A stretch of 64,000 bases of DNA, from assembly GCA_025200525.1 (NCBI GenBank), contig CM045767.1:3545437-3609436 (forward strand), read 5' to 3'. Each line of letters begins with the position of its first letter. The first letter of the stretch is position 1. Made by a program: the position numbers and the translations under genes. The stretch is from Camellia lanceoleosa. Its lineage: Eukaryota > Streptophyta > Magnoliopsida > Ericales > Theaceae. This document shows positions 1 to 11,799 of this stretch, piece by piece. The notes below the pieces were generated by a model. That model was not told the DNA's origin and did no database searches. It saw nothing but the letters and a program-made list of their open reading frames with translations.

Positions 1-999
1 ATGGTGGGTCAGCCCTGTATAAAAATTTAGTAGGACTCACCACCCTGCAAAAAAATAAAGATAATATAATTTAATCATAAGTAACTTGTTAAAGAAGTAT
101 CAAAATGTATCATTTCATACTTAAATAATTCGAATTGACTAAAACTTAAAGAACAAAAGTTATACATAATCAAATTTTCTAAAAGGCTACACGAACGAAT
201 TTATAGAAACTGAACAAGTTGAGAGAAAAAAATTAATATAAAAACTAAAACGAAATTCAATCGAAAAATCTAGAACTGAAACGGAAAGACTGCCCTAAGA
301 TGAATTTTTTCAAAAAAGTTCAAAACACGAAAAGTGTTCAGAATAATGTTTTACTTCAGTTTACGCGAAATCAATAAAAATGAGTTCGTTTTGTGGGTTA
401 AAACAGCCTCTAAAATCTGCATTGTTAAAATGAATCAAAACTACAATAACCAAGATCATCAGATTATAAGTTCTAATTGATCTTTTTAATAAAAAGTTAA
501 AACACAAAAGTTGTCTAGAATCACGTATACATGCATCTGCTCCAATTGCATAATTTATCGAGGTCGTTTACTATTTTTCAAGATGTACAAATCAATACAA
601 TTCAAACCATACATATAAGTTCATATTTAATTCTTTGTACCTTAACTTCACCATTTCGCCCTTTCACTTTCGGCCTACACATATATCCTATGTGCCTTCC
701 GTATACCTAACACCGCTTCGAAGCCAAACTTGCACGGGGATATTGTCCCGAATTTGACTCACACTCCCCAGATGGTTAGCATATACGTACACACGTAAAT
801 CAAAGCACTCGTCTACTCATGAGAATGAGACAACAATACATATACACAACATCTCACTCATGAGAACAAATATAACAATGCCAAGCCTAAGGCATTCAAA
901 TAAATCTCATAATCCTCACTTTTTTTTTTATACACTCTTTCTTACCATCTCTCAAATAAAACAACAATCCACAGAGTCATAGTAGAGTATAAAAAATTT
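1..999. other. AT-rich intergenic DNA, no gene recognised
   Basis: No open frame with recognisable protein similarity is visible. The stretch is AT-rich with poly-A tracts. Around 650-780 there is a more GC-balanced block of the sort seen in gypsy-type LTRs (short CG-containing words and a CACGGGGATATTGTCCCG near-palindrome at about 734-751), so it may be an eroded LTR. I could not pair it with any other block in the window. Confidence 0.4.
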
Positions 1000-1349
1000 A
1001 TCTATGGGTGCCTAATTTATTTTAATTTCATATATTCATGAGTATGATTACAACCATAAAATAAATTCATATAAAAACTCTAAATATGGCATACACAACT
1101 AATTAAAATAATTAAAATTAATCCATCATCTACATACAAATACAAAATCAAACCAACATCAAATAAATAAAAATAATGAATCAATCCATCATCTAACCAA
1201 TATCTATGGATTCTAAGTTTATTTCAATTTCATATAATCATGAGTGTGATTACAATAATAAAATAAATACATATAAAAAATCCTAAACCTGACATAAACA
1301 ACTAATCAAAATAATTAAAATCAATCTATCATCTTCATGTAAATAATAA
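1000..1349. repeat. Direct tandem duplication, period about 202 bp
   Basis: The block beginning ATCTATGG at 1000 is repeated from 1202 with moderate divergence. Both copies hold the same order of words: a T-rich run, CATGAGT(A/G)TGATTACAA, AAATAAAT(T/A)CATATAAAAA, ACAACTAAT and CCATCATCT. The second copy runs up to the start of hAT transposase homology at about 1350. It has probably replaced or displaced the upstream transposase exons. Confidence 0.6.
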
Positions 1350-2595
1350 ATATGTCCACACACAAAAGAAGTTCTTTGTGATACTTTGCTTGTATGTATG
1401 ATGGATTGGAATATTGATAGAAAAATCTCTACTGTTACTGTTGACAATTGCTCCACAAATGATGCCATGATTACTATGTTAATGGATAAGTTGAGTAATA
1501 TCTCGCTTTTGTTGGGTGATAATTTGTTTCATATGCATTGTTGTACACATATTTTGAATTTGATTGTCAAAGATGGATTAGATGTCATACGAGTGGGTGT
1601 GGAGAAAATTCAAGAGAGTGTAACTTATTGGACAGCAACACCAAAAAGGCATGAAAATTTGAAGAAACAAATAATCAATTGCGTGATCCACATACTAAGA
1701 AATTAGGACTTGATTGTGCAACTAGGTGAAATTCAACCTATTTGATGCTTCAGACTGCCTTATTGTATAAAGATTTTTTTTTCGGTTGAAAAATAGAGAG
1801 CCCAATATAAGACCGTGCCAATGTGAGGAAGAATGAAAGTTTGCTAGAGAGATTAGTAGGAGGTTTAAGATATATTTTTTTATCACAGAGTTATTTTCTG
1901 GTACTAAGTATCCCACTGCCAATGTTTGTTTCCCAGCTTTATTTGAGATTAGGATGACATTGTCTCAATGGCTCTCTTGTGAAATTGAAGTGATTAGAAC
2001 AATGGCATCAAAAATGGTAGAAAATTTTGATAAATTTCAATTAGTGATACATGGTGTTATTGGAGTTGCGGTTGTACTTGATCCTAGGTATAAGATAAGT
2101 GTATTGGAGTTTTATTTTGAAAAACTTTTTGGAGACAAAGCTGAAGATGAAGTTGATAGGATTCGTCAGATTTGTTATGATTTGTTGCAAGAGTATCAAC
2201 ACCGAGTTGGTAAGGAGACCGATGTTGTTGGTGACTCTTCTAGTCATTCAGAAATTGTTACAGAGACCCTTTCAGAGTATGACTTGTTTATTAGTAGGAA
2301 GAGAAGTAAAAAAATGAATAATGTAATATTAGAGTTGGACCATTATCTAGAAAATGATGTTTTGCCAAGAAATTCAGGTTTTGATGTTTTGAATTGGTGG
2401 AAAGCCAATGGACCAAGTATCCGACTTTAAAGGCAATAACTAGGGATATTTTAGCTATTCATGTATCCATTTATTTATCGAGTCAACATTAAGTACTAGT
2501 GAAAGGTTGGTAAGTCCACATCGTAGTAGACTTCATCCAAACACATTAGAAGCATTAATGTGTGCACAAAGTTGGTTGTGGGGTGCAGAGATGAA
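1350..2595 (+). pseudogene. Broken hAT-family (zf-BED/RICESLEEPER-like) transposase
   Basis: Fragments of a cut-and-paste hAT transposase lie in consecutive frames. The first holds PHTKEVL and DWNIDRKISTVTVDN, with CCTHILNLIVKDGL further on. Next come ALFEIRMTLSQW, VVLDPRYK, and the C-terminal hAT dimerisation signature SERLVSPHRSRLHPNTLEAL with AQSWLW at about 2490-2590. Breaks include a TAG at 1704, a Trp-to-stop TGA in the conserved Arg-Trp-Asn motif at about 1728, other stops in 1780-1870, and a frameshift near 2415. The N-terminal BED zinc finger region is missing, with a 202-bp tandem duplication in its place. It cannot encode an active enzyme. Confidence 0.88.
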
Positions 2596-3710
2596 AAATA
2601 TTCATATTATTATTTCATCCAATCTACATATTATTATTTCACTTTTATATTATCATGGAATAATTTTAATATTAAATTTATATTCTTTACTTTTTAGGAA
2701 ATTCAACATTGGAATCGGTGGGTTATGCGACTATATATGATGATGATGAGATGGAGTCGGATGAGTCGTGTGCCACTTTTGTGTTAGTTGTCATCTTTTT
2801 TGTTTTAATTGTTAACATTTTTTACATCTTATTAATAGTATTGATTTTTTTTTTTTCTCCTTTTTGTTATTTAACAGGAATTCAAGTTGAAGGAGATGAT
2901 GAAAGTTGTAATGTGGTTTGAAAGATGATGAAAGTTGTATTGGACAATTTTATTTTTTATATTGTAATGGATTTGTTTTTTATTTTTATTTTTATTTATT
3001 TATTTATTTTTTTGGTAGCCTATCCAATTCGGGCTGTGCTTGAGACTAATTATTATGTTTGCAACTTGTTGAATTTTTCTTTCTATGGGCTGGTGGACTA
3101 AATATGCTACTTCAGTTGACAGATTATGGTTGCTGGATAAACCTGTCAACATGTTGAATGTTTTGGGTAGCTTATCCTATTGAGTATTGATTATTGAGTC
3201 TGTCAACAGATTATGCTTGGGACTAATCTGCTGAGTATTGATTGTTGAGTATTGATTATTTTTTATGTGCTTGGGACTAATCAAGGAATGAATCACAATG
3301 ATTATGCTATGTACAGGTTATGTTGCTATTGAGTTCATATTGACAGATAGCATGAAAATATGTACAGATTATGCCATGCTATGCTATTGACAAATAACTT
3401 GTTGAGTACAGATTATACTATGTTTTTTAAATTATGTACAGATTTTTTAATTTTAAAATAAGTATTAATTATTTGAAATATGTACAGATTTTTTTTAATC
3501 TTAAAATATGTACAGATTTTCTTAAAAGGATGTTTAAATTTTTTTTTTTTAAAAAAAAAATCAGAATCGGAATTTATGGGTTTGGGATACCCGATCCCGA
3601 TCGTGGGCGAGGTCCCGTGAGATCGAGGCGAGGACGGGAATTTCTCACTATCGAGGATCGGGAAGGGGGAGTGTGGTCCCCGGCCCCGCCTCGTCCCGTC
3701 ACCATTCCTA
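2596..3710 (+). mobile_element. 3' part and right terminus of the hAT element
   Basis: After the transposase the sequence is AT-rich with repeated TGTACAGATT words, then a GC-rich block at 3575-3710 ending ...CACCATTCCTA. Read on the other strand this gives TAGGAATGGTGACGGGACGA, the form typical of plant hAT termini. The following 8 bases (CGTCTAGA, 3711-3718) would be the target duplication. I found no matching left copy or left terminus in the window, so the left end is lost or lies outside. Confidence 0.65.
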
Positions 3711-3724
3711 CGTCTAGATAGGGG

Positions 3725-5527
3725 TGCCGCACGTGCGGGAATGGATGCCTCACGTGTAGGAGTCCGCTAAGTCCAAAAATCTGTCTTTTTCTCTCTTCTT
3801 GGGCTGAGTGTATCTCACTTTTTACACATCTCTCTCTCTCTAAAAATATCTTTTCCTTTCCCTTCTCTCTAAAAACCTCCATCAAACACTATAAACTCTT
3901 GATTTCTTCCAATCCATTGGACTTTTGACCCAACATCCTTCATTAATTTTGGAGAGCTAAGTAAGGGCTTCAGTTGTGTGGTGAAGATCGGGTTTAACAC
4001 CATTGATTTGGGACTTTCATCTCTTTTTCCTTCAAGAACTTAAGGTATGGATTTTCTTAGAGTTATATATTTTTTTACAAGATTGTGTTGATTTGGAACT
4101 CTTTTGAGAAGTATAGAAACTTTGATTTTGGCTCATGTGTTAATGATTTTAAAAGTGGGTTTACACCTTTTTTTTTTTTTTTAAATTCTCGAGAGCTTGA
4201 ACTACATTGTGAGAAATGATGCTTTGGAGAAATTTTTCTTTCAAAAGATGAGAAAATGGCTAGTTGGTGAAAACCTAGAAATTTGGAAAATTTTTTGATA
4301 GAAATTGAAAACTTATAATTTTGCTCTATAAAGTGTTAGAATGAATGAAGGATTAGGAAATTCTTATTGTTGTATGTATTTATGAAAAAGCCTGTGGAGC
4401 ATATGAAATAGTTGTTTTGAAATTGTTATTCAAAAATGTGAATATAGTCACGAAATGATTAAATTGTTAAGGATGCATGAAATGTGGAAGTGTTGCTACC
4501 CTTGAATAGATATAAATTATTAAATGTTTATGTTGTGAGATTGCATTGAAAAGGGAAATGAAAATTATGAATCGAAATGGAGGAATTGTGTGGAAATGTT
4601 GCAAGTGGAAGACTATTATAATTGTCTTGATATATGTTGCATTGGTATTTTAATTTATTTGGCTGTTAAAAATTTTAAATTTGAGATTTGAAAACATTTG
4701 CATTGAGAAAGGAATGTTGTGAAATAAGATATCATTGAAATGTTTTAGGGTAAATACATTGGTAAGTCTGGATAGGGGATGTAGATGAAATTGATTAAGT
4801 TGGCTTGAGTGTCCAGGGTGAAAGACCGAAAACATGCACGGATGAGGTACCATGTGCCTTTCGGTTAGCTACCGGTAAAGTGGGGGTTTTGGTAATGTTA
4901 GTTATGCCTACTTGCAGACACCAACCTAGGGATTACTTCAGTCGTATTTACCGTCCCTTTGAACTTGATTTAAATTGTTGAATTTTGTTGAAATTTTAAG
5001 ATTTCATTGTGCATGATGGTTTTCAAATGATGAAGATAAGACTTTCTTTTAAAGGCATGGCATAGTATGTACATTCCATTTCATGAGGCTTGTATAAAAT
5101 GTATATACTTTGTTAAGATTTTCCTACTAGGCTATGCTCACCCTATAAGATTTTGGTACAAGAAAAAATGTGGTGATTCCACCAAACTAAATGCGTGGAT
5201 ATATGTGTTGAGAGCACAAGGCTCTTGTTTTGTTGTGATTGTAAATTTTTTACAAGCCAAGGGCTATACTTGTATGGGTTCGAGTAACCATTTTATGTAA
5301 CCAGGCTTAAGCCTCGGACATTGTAGCCCTTGAGGGCACTTATTTATTTTGACTAGATGTTTTGCATGCTATAGATTTATGTACCGAAGTCATTGAATGT
5401 ATATCCGCATGTGGGATTATTTTGTAAACACCTTATGATCATTCATTCAAGTGTTGGAGAATTACTTCTGTTATCATAAAGAGTGGTGGTTGATGTATTT
5501 TATTGTGTATTTTCTTGGGGCATTACA
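3725..5527 (+). repeat. 5' LTR of gypsy element 1 (left edge uncertain)
   Basis: This block ends ...GGGGCATTACA at 5527, immediately followed by a tRNA-iMet-like primer site. A TATA box (CACTATAAACT, about 3886-3896) fits an LTR promoter. Bases from about 4270 to 4838 recur at 7750-8310, downstream of the gag-protease region, which identifies the block as an LTR. The exact 5' edge could not be fixed because the hAT element abuts it. Confidence 0.65.
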
Positions 5528-5530
5528 ACT

Positions 5531-5542
5531 TGGTATCAGAAC
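5531..5542 (+). promoter_or_regulatory. Primer binding site, tRNA-iMet type, gypsy element 1
   Basis: TGGTATCAGAAC follows the LTR end at 5527 by three bases. Plant LTR elements commonly use TGGTATCAGAGC, complementary to the 3' end of initiator tRNA-Met. The G-to-A change at position 11 is minor. Confidence 0.7.
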
Positions 5543-5962
5543 TACCGGGTTTGAATACTAGGGGTTCGTGGGAAGTGGTTGTTTCGCCACAATGGGTTCA
5601 TTTCGCATAATTAGGAGATGTTATATATTTCGTGGCTATGTAATAACATGTTTATATGACTAGATGGGTGTGGGGTTAGACTTTTGGGATGTGGTTTGAG
5701 CCTATTAAATTCCTTAAGGTTTTATTAGAAGAGTACTTGATCAATACTCGCTCTACTAAGAATTCTTGGTATTTCGTGGAACGAATTTCATTGTAAAGGA
5801 ATAATCTGTATGTGTTTACGTGACTAAGTGATTATGTGGAGTGAAACTAACTTGTTTATATGGTAGAGAGATATATAGAATTGTTGTGGTCAAATGTGTG
5901 AGGCAAGTTGCGAGCACATTTGAGGTTATGTGCTAAATTGTTTACTTTATTCCTTAATTAGG

Positions 5963-7735
5963 ATGTTAGGAAGGAGTCACGCCCGTGGTGGTAAAGGCGG
6001 GAGACGCGGAGGGCTTCACCGAGGTGTACATGAAGTACCGGTCCATGAGGTTCTGGTGCAAAAGGAAGGGTTCAGCCACGCTAATACAGTTGAGCAAGTG
6101 GGCCAAGCCAATGTGGCCGAGCAAGTGGGGCAAATAGGGATTCCGGAGCAAGCGGGTCATGCCGCAATGGGGGCCTTAGCCCAAGAAATGGCAGGGGCTT
6201 TGAGAGAATCAATAAATTTGTTGAGGGCAGAAAACCAAGCCCGAGAGAACGCCGTAGAGATAAAGGCAAGTTTTCTCACTAGAGAGTTTTTGCAGGCCAA
6301 ACCAAATGAGTTCTATGGTGGCCTCGAGCCCAAGAAAGCAGATAAGTGGCTTGAGCAAACGATAAAGACATTTGAGATGCTTCACATTAAAGATAATGAG
6401 TTAAGAGTGATTCTAACGAGTTACTACCTCAAGGGGGATGCGGGAAATGGTGGAAGTACGCTAAGGGTAGAGTAGAACCGACATAGGAAGCCTTTGTGGT
6501 TACTTTCCAAGATAAGTATCTACCTGCCACTACTAAAAAGAGATTGAGGCAAGAGTTTCAAGACCTCAAGCAACTTAACCTATCTGTGGTCGAGTTTGAG
6601 GCGACCTTCATTAGTTTGTCCCGATTTGCGTCGGAGTTGGTGGCAATGGAAGAGAGCCGTTGCATAGAATTTGAGAAAAGGTTGAAGACAAAAATTTTGT
6701 TCAAAGTTGCCAAAAATATGATTCGGAACTATGACCATCTTATGGAGGCGACGACACATGTAGAGATTACTATGCAGGCCGAGGAAGAGAGACTTCAGGG
6801 TTTGAGATCTAGGGGCTAGGAGTCACAGGCAGATTTTAGACCCAGTAAGAAGAACATGGGCACCTTTTCATCCCAGTCCCAACCACAACCGTCTAGATCT
6901 ACTTTTTTCCTTGCCTAGTGCGGGCTCAGAGAAGAATGCACCGGGTTGTTTTTTATTTTCAAGTGTGGCCAACCGGGTCACAAGGCTTTTTCATGCCCAA
7001 AAAAAGGAGGAGGGCAGCAGATGTTACCACTACCACCTCCTAATTGATCTCAGAGCCAGTCTCAGAACAAAGGGCAAGGACTTACTTGTTTTTAGTGTGA
7101 TTAGTCGGAGCATATGAGGAGAGCTTAGCCGTAGTTGGAAGACGTATCTGGCGTATCAAGGTCAAGGCAGACTTAGAGCCACCAGCAGACTTATTCAGTT
7201 CAAACTTCATGAGCTAATTAGGGAGCCACTTCGGCTCAGTCAGTGCAGCAGGCCTATGCTCCGAGAGACGAACAGGTTGATCAGAGGCTACAAGGGCGTG
7301 TATATATTGTTACTGCACCAGAGCAGTTACCCGGATCCACAATTGTGAGAGGTATTTTTGTTGTGTGCAATTCTATAGCTAATGTGTTAAAAGATTCATG
7401 TGCATCTCATTCATTTATATATATTATCTACTGCATTTGTTTCTACATTGGGGTTAGAAGTGGCACGGTTAGCGTCTCTACTCAGGGTAGAGTCACCAGT
7501 TGGGGGTACGGTTGACTTAGACTGAGGATGTCGCAGTTGTGAGATAAAGGTTGCCGGGCGCCGACTTCCGTTTGCTTTTGCGTTGCTAGACATGTCAAGT
7601 TTTGATGTCATTTTAGGCACAGACTGGTTATCTTCATACCGTGCTGTGATTGAATGTTATCATTAGAGAGTCACAGTGTGGACCTCGAGTGGTGACTATT
7701 TTTATTTTCTGGGGGACCAAGTTGATAGGGTCTTG
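5963..7735 (+). pseudogene. Gypsy element 1: decayed gag and protease
   Basis: Gag is readable in pieces: an RG-rich N-terminus (GRSHARGGKGGRRGG), the capsid region (FLQAKPNEFYGGLEPKKADK, then FQDKYLPATTKKRLRQEF), and a zinc knuckle reading FKCGQPGHKAFSCP at about 6957-7000, whose first cysteine is lost. Protease follows: DSCASHSFI at about 7394-7420, where the usual DSG is DSC, and FDVILGTDWL at about 7602. Several stops and frameshifts interrupt it (for example TAG at 6475 and 6819). Reverse transcriptase, RNase H and integrase are absent. The frame runs straight into a fragment of the 3' LTR, so a deletion removed most of pol and the start of that LTR. Confidence 0.85.
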
Positions 7736-7749
7736 TCACCAGTTTTTTA

Positions 7750-8310
7750 CCCTCAAAATTTGGGAAATTTTTTGATAGAAATTGAAAACTTATATTTTGC
7801 TCTATAAAGTGTTAGAATGAATGGAGGATTGGGAAATTCTTATTGTTGTATGTATATATGAAAAATCCCATGGAATGTACGAAATAGCTGTTTTGAAATT
7901 GTTATTCAAAAATGTGAATATAGTCGCGAAATGATTAAATTGTTGAGGATGCATGACATGTGGAAGTATTGCTACCCTTGAATAGATATAAATTACTATA
8001 TGTTTATGTTGTGAGATTGCATTGAAAAGGGAAATGGAAATTGTGAATCGAAATGGAGGAATTGTGTGGAAATGTCGCAAGTGGAAGACTATTATAATTG
8101 TCTTGATATATGTTGCATTAGTATTTTAATTTACTTGGTTGTTAAAAATTTTGAATTTGAGATTTGAAAACATTTGCATTGAGAAAGGAAAGTTGTGAAA
8201 TAAGATATCATTGAAATCTTTTGGGGTAAATACGTTGGTAAGTCCGGATAGGAGGTGTAGATGAAATTGATTAAGTTAGCCTGAGTGTTTAGGATGAAAA
8301 ACCGAAAATG
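7750..8310 (+). repeat. 3' LTR fragment of gypsy element 1
   Basis: This repeats about 4270-4838 of the 5' LTR with roughly 10 percent visible differences (poly-T followed by GATAGAAATTGAAAACTTAT, then GTGAGATTGCATTGAAAAGG). It stops inside the phrase ACCGAAAA where gypsy element 2 begins at 8311. The remaining half of the LTR, expected after element 2, was not found, so it was deleted together with the end of element 2. Confidence 0.8.
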
Positions 8311-8466
8311 TGATACCCTAAATATTTAATTAATACACAACCAACCACAATTATTAATAAGAATAATAATAATCTGTAATAGTAAAACAAAATAATTAAT
8401 ATTATGATGGTATGCTATAAAGTATAATTTAATTTATTAACTAGGGTCAATGTAAAATTAAGGCAA

Positions 8467-8502
<36 letters not shown>

Positions 8503-9722
8503 AAAAGCTATACGTAAATTAATTTGCCTTTATCAAATATATAATGAAGGAGATTTCCCTGGGAATTAAGTAAATCAACCATTAATGAGAGAAGATTTGG
8601 CAATTGTCCTAGAGAGGTAGAATTGGGCCATCTTTGCCATCTAAGTAAATAGGGGAGGTGAGTCATCAACCATGGATTCATTATGATAGGGTGAGTCAGC
8701 ACTAAGGAACATGTATATAAAGGGGGAGGGGGGGCTGTAAGAATAGTAAAAGATCGAACGGGAGAACCAAAAAAAAAAAAAAGGCAAGAGAATACAGCAA
8801 AATAGGAGGGAAATAGTAAGACTCAATATTAAGGTGAGTTATATTATACCTTGAGTCACCATAATATATTTTACGTACGTTTTGACTTACCATAATTTAT
8901 TTTATACAAATTATGTTTTATAAATTATATTAGTATTTCAATTACGTGGATTAATTTCTGAACTCTATTTGTTTAAAATGAAACCCATGAATATGTTTGT
9001 TTAAATTTTAGAAAATATTTGACTATGACCTTATAAACAATTATGTTTTGTAAGTACCACCACGGGAGTCCTACGCCTTGGGAGACTTAAATAACTATTG
9101 GCCTCTGTTTGGTCACTTTGTGGTCTTCTGTTTGCCATGGATCCATTGACCTCTGTTCTGACTGTCACTTTTGTGACCTCTATTCTGTTCTGTTATATAC
9201 CGTGGTTATGGTTTTTTATTTACATAATTTCAATATTCCAGTTTCTACCACTTTAAATAATTTGTTTATTCAAATTGAGTTATATAAATATTTTAACCTA
9301 ACTAACTATTCATGGTTATTTTGTGTTCCCTATACTCTCGGCATAATATTTCTCACTCTGTTGTGTGTTTATTTCTGTTACCCTATCAGGTGACGAAATG
9401 TAAAAAAGACCCGTAACCTCATGTAGTGGAACCTAAACAAGAATTGATGCTGATCCTTTATTTTATTTTATTTTCCCTTTTCTTCATTTTATTTATTATT
9501 TATTTACTAAGGGCTGGTCACTGCATAATAAAAATAAATAAATAGATAAAAGCCCTATAGATGTATTTTCTTTTATCAAAATAAGATAATGGAATTAATT
9601 TTTGCGTTTAATTATTTTCTTACTTCCATTTTGCCTCTGTCTACGCCATTTAATTTATTAAGATTAGAATTAATTAGTAAGTTACGATTCCAGCCCTAAG
9701 CCCCTGGGGTTGGGTCGTGACA
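8311..9722 (+). repeat. 5' LTR of gypsy element 2 (1412 bp)
   Basis: It starts TGATACCCTAAATATTTAAT and ends GGTTGGGTCGTGACA. The first ~570 bp are repeated at 15179. It contains a TATA box (TATATAAA, 8714-8721) followed by a G-rich run, and an (AAT)n microsatellite at about 8467-8500 that is shorter in the 3' copy. The end GTCGTGACA is shared with the solo LTRs elsewhere in the window. Confidence 0.85.
8714..8721 (+). promoter_or_regulatory. TATA box in the gypsy 2 LTR
   Basis: TATATAAA lies about 400 bp into the LTR. The 3' LTR keeps TATATAAG at about 15563-15570. This is the expected U3 promoter position. Confidence 0.6.
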
Positions 9723-9746
9723 AAGGTGATATCAGAACAATGGTTC
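9723..9746 (+). promoter_or_regulatory. Primer binding site region of gypsy element 2
   Basis: AAGGTGATATCAGAACAATGG directly follows the 5' LTR end. It is a damaged form of the usual plant TGGTATCAGAGC site complementary to initiator tRNA-Met. Confidence 0.6.
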
Positions 9747-9946
9747 ATTCCAAAAAAAAAAAAAACCTATTTTAATTTGATTAGAAAGTTTGAAAAGTTA
9801 TAAATAAAAATACAAATAAAACTATATAACTAGATACATATAATAAAATAAAATGACTACATAATAAAATAAAATAAATAATAAATATTTACTTGCGACG
9901 TTAGTCTTTTTATGTAAAATCTCATGTTTATTCTGGTGATGTAGGA

Positions 9947-10557
9947 ATGTCTGAGATTAACCTTAATGAGGCATTTTGAGAGGAGCTTGGGGCTATCAAT
10001 TTGGATGATATTTTAGCAGAGCACCCCGCCCCCACCTCACCGGAAGGATGGAGAGACTCAGATGATATAGTTAGGAGACTACACCCCGACCTTGCCCAAT
10101 TGATAGGTTGGCCAATCTATATACAGACTGATCCTACTGATGTACCATACTTACTGTGGAGACAGACTCGTGCCTATACGCGCAGGCGATTTCTTTGACC
10201 CACCCGTGTCTTCAGCCTTGCCCTAGGATATGACCGCTTGCACTATATCGTTGGCCCTTTGCCCCTAAATTTTGTGGCAAGAAGGGAAAATGTGTACCCC
10301 AAGGACTATATCTTCACCAATGTCCCTAACTCGCTAGAGATTATTAATATTGAAAATGTTGACTTTAGTAATGACTTGTCATATATCGAGACACCCAGCT
10401 AGATTGTTGATCAAGACTTTTTGGGATACATACAATCCGTCCCCATTTTCACGGTCCAGGCAACGTGGATGTGTTATGGTGTGGTCCAGTTAGGATGAGA
10501 ATTTGAGCTTTTTATGCTATACTACTTTTTGTGGTTGTTTGACCCACCACGCTAGAT
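9947..10557 (+). pseudogene. Decayed extra reading frame between primer site and gag, unknown function
   Basis: One frame beginning ATG (MSEINLNEAF) can be read for about 200 codons with only five internal stops. Visible stretches are DDILAEHPAPTSPEGW, DLAQLIGWPIYIQTDPTDV, VFSLALGYDRLHYIVGPLP and ENVYPKDYIFTNVPNS. Several of the stops (for example TGA at 9976 and 10196) are one C-to-T or G-to-A step from a sense codon, like the stops in pol. It is not gag, which starts about 230 bp downstream, and I recognise no domain. The composition is acidic at the start, then mixed with aromatic residues. Confidence 0.5.
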
Positions 10558-10789
10558 TTGGTAGAAGAAAATTTTTTGTAAGCTAACCATAATAAGTTCT
10601 AATCCCTTTTTTGTTTTTGTATCACATGGATAAGACACTAACATATTTTGACTTTTGAACAAGGATGTAATATTAATTGTAAAAATAGTAAAGTTGGTAT
10701 TTTATATATATATATGGCGCTATATATACTTATATATATGTTGCGTTATGAATGTAATGCCTCATTTATTACTTTGTAAAATAGCCAAT

Positions 10790-11770
10790 AATGGTAACAA
10801 AAGCGAGTCATCAGTCAATGGCACTAAGTCGATGAAAAAAATCATGGAAAGAGCAGTTACTAGCTTTTTGCAAGCATTGTAGACTAACATCAACAATGGG
10901 ATACTAGAACGGCGAGAAGAGTTGGTTATCATAAAACAATTCCAAGATCTGAAACCCACTACATTTACCGACGGTCTAGACCCAATGGTAGCAGACGCTT
11001 GGGTTAAAGACATGGAAAAAAAATTTCGCGTTTTATCCTGCACTGAAAGACAAAAGGTAACTTTCACCACTTTCACTTACAAAGATAATGCGCAGGAATG
11101 ATGGCTTCTCACCCTAGAGAAAGAAGAAATTGTGGCTTGGGCAAGATTCTTGGATGTATTTTATGCGAAATACTTTCCAGATTTGTTGTAGGAACAAAAG
11201 GCGTCAGAATTCATACATCTAAAGCAAGGAACCACAACGGTGGCCGAATACGAGAGCAAGTTTACACAACTCGCTCGGTTTGCAACATATGTCATCCTCA
11301 CCGAAGCTCGAAAAGCAAGAAAATTTGAAGCAGGATTGGATGCTGAAATCAAAGATAGGCTCGAGGTTTTGAAACTGCCAACCTATGCAGAAGTGGTAGA
11401 CCGAGCGTACATTACAGAAAAAGAGATTAAAGCCTCATGTTCCGGGGAACCAAGCCAAAAGAAGCAATTCTGGGAAAGAAACAATAGAAAATCTGGTGTT
11501 GCGCCTCCCAAGAGGGTGAATACGGGCACAACTAGCTCAAGTAATCAAGGTTCTACTAATCCTAGAGGTAGCATCATTCCAACTTGCCCTACTTGTGAAA
11601 GGGCTCATTAGAGACAATGCCATCGAGACACGGGGGCATACTTTAAATGTGGTCATGTTGGCCACTTGCTGAGGAATTGTCCAAAGCTGACCAATCCTAC
11701 AGTTAGCCCCTTTGGTCCAGTCAGAGAACCTGTAAGACCTGGAGGAGAGAGGAAGGACTAAAAACGCAAG
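10790..11770 (+). pseudogene. Gypsy element 2 gag
   Basis: The capsid region is recognisable (TTFTDGLDPMVADAWVKDME, YAKYFPDLL, VAEYESKFTQLARFATYV, RKARKFEAGLDAEIKDRLEV). A zinc knuckle reading YFKCGHVGHLLRNCP lies at about 11640-11685, where the first cysteine of CX2CX4HX4C has become tyrosine. Stops occur at about 10880, 11098, 11189 and 11609. Gag packages the RNA, and this copy could not make a complete protein. Confidence 0.85.
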
Positions 11771-11799
11771 GAAGGGCTTTTGCCTCAGTACTTGGAAAA

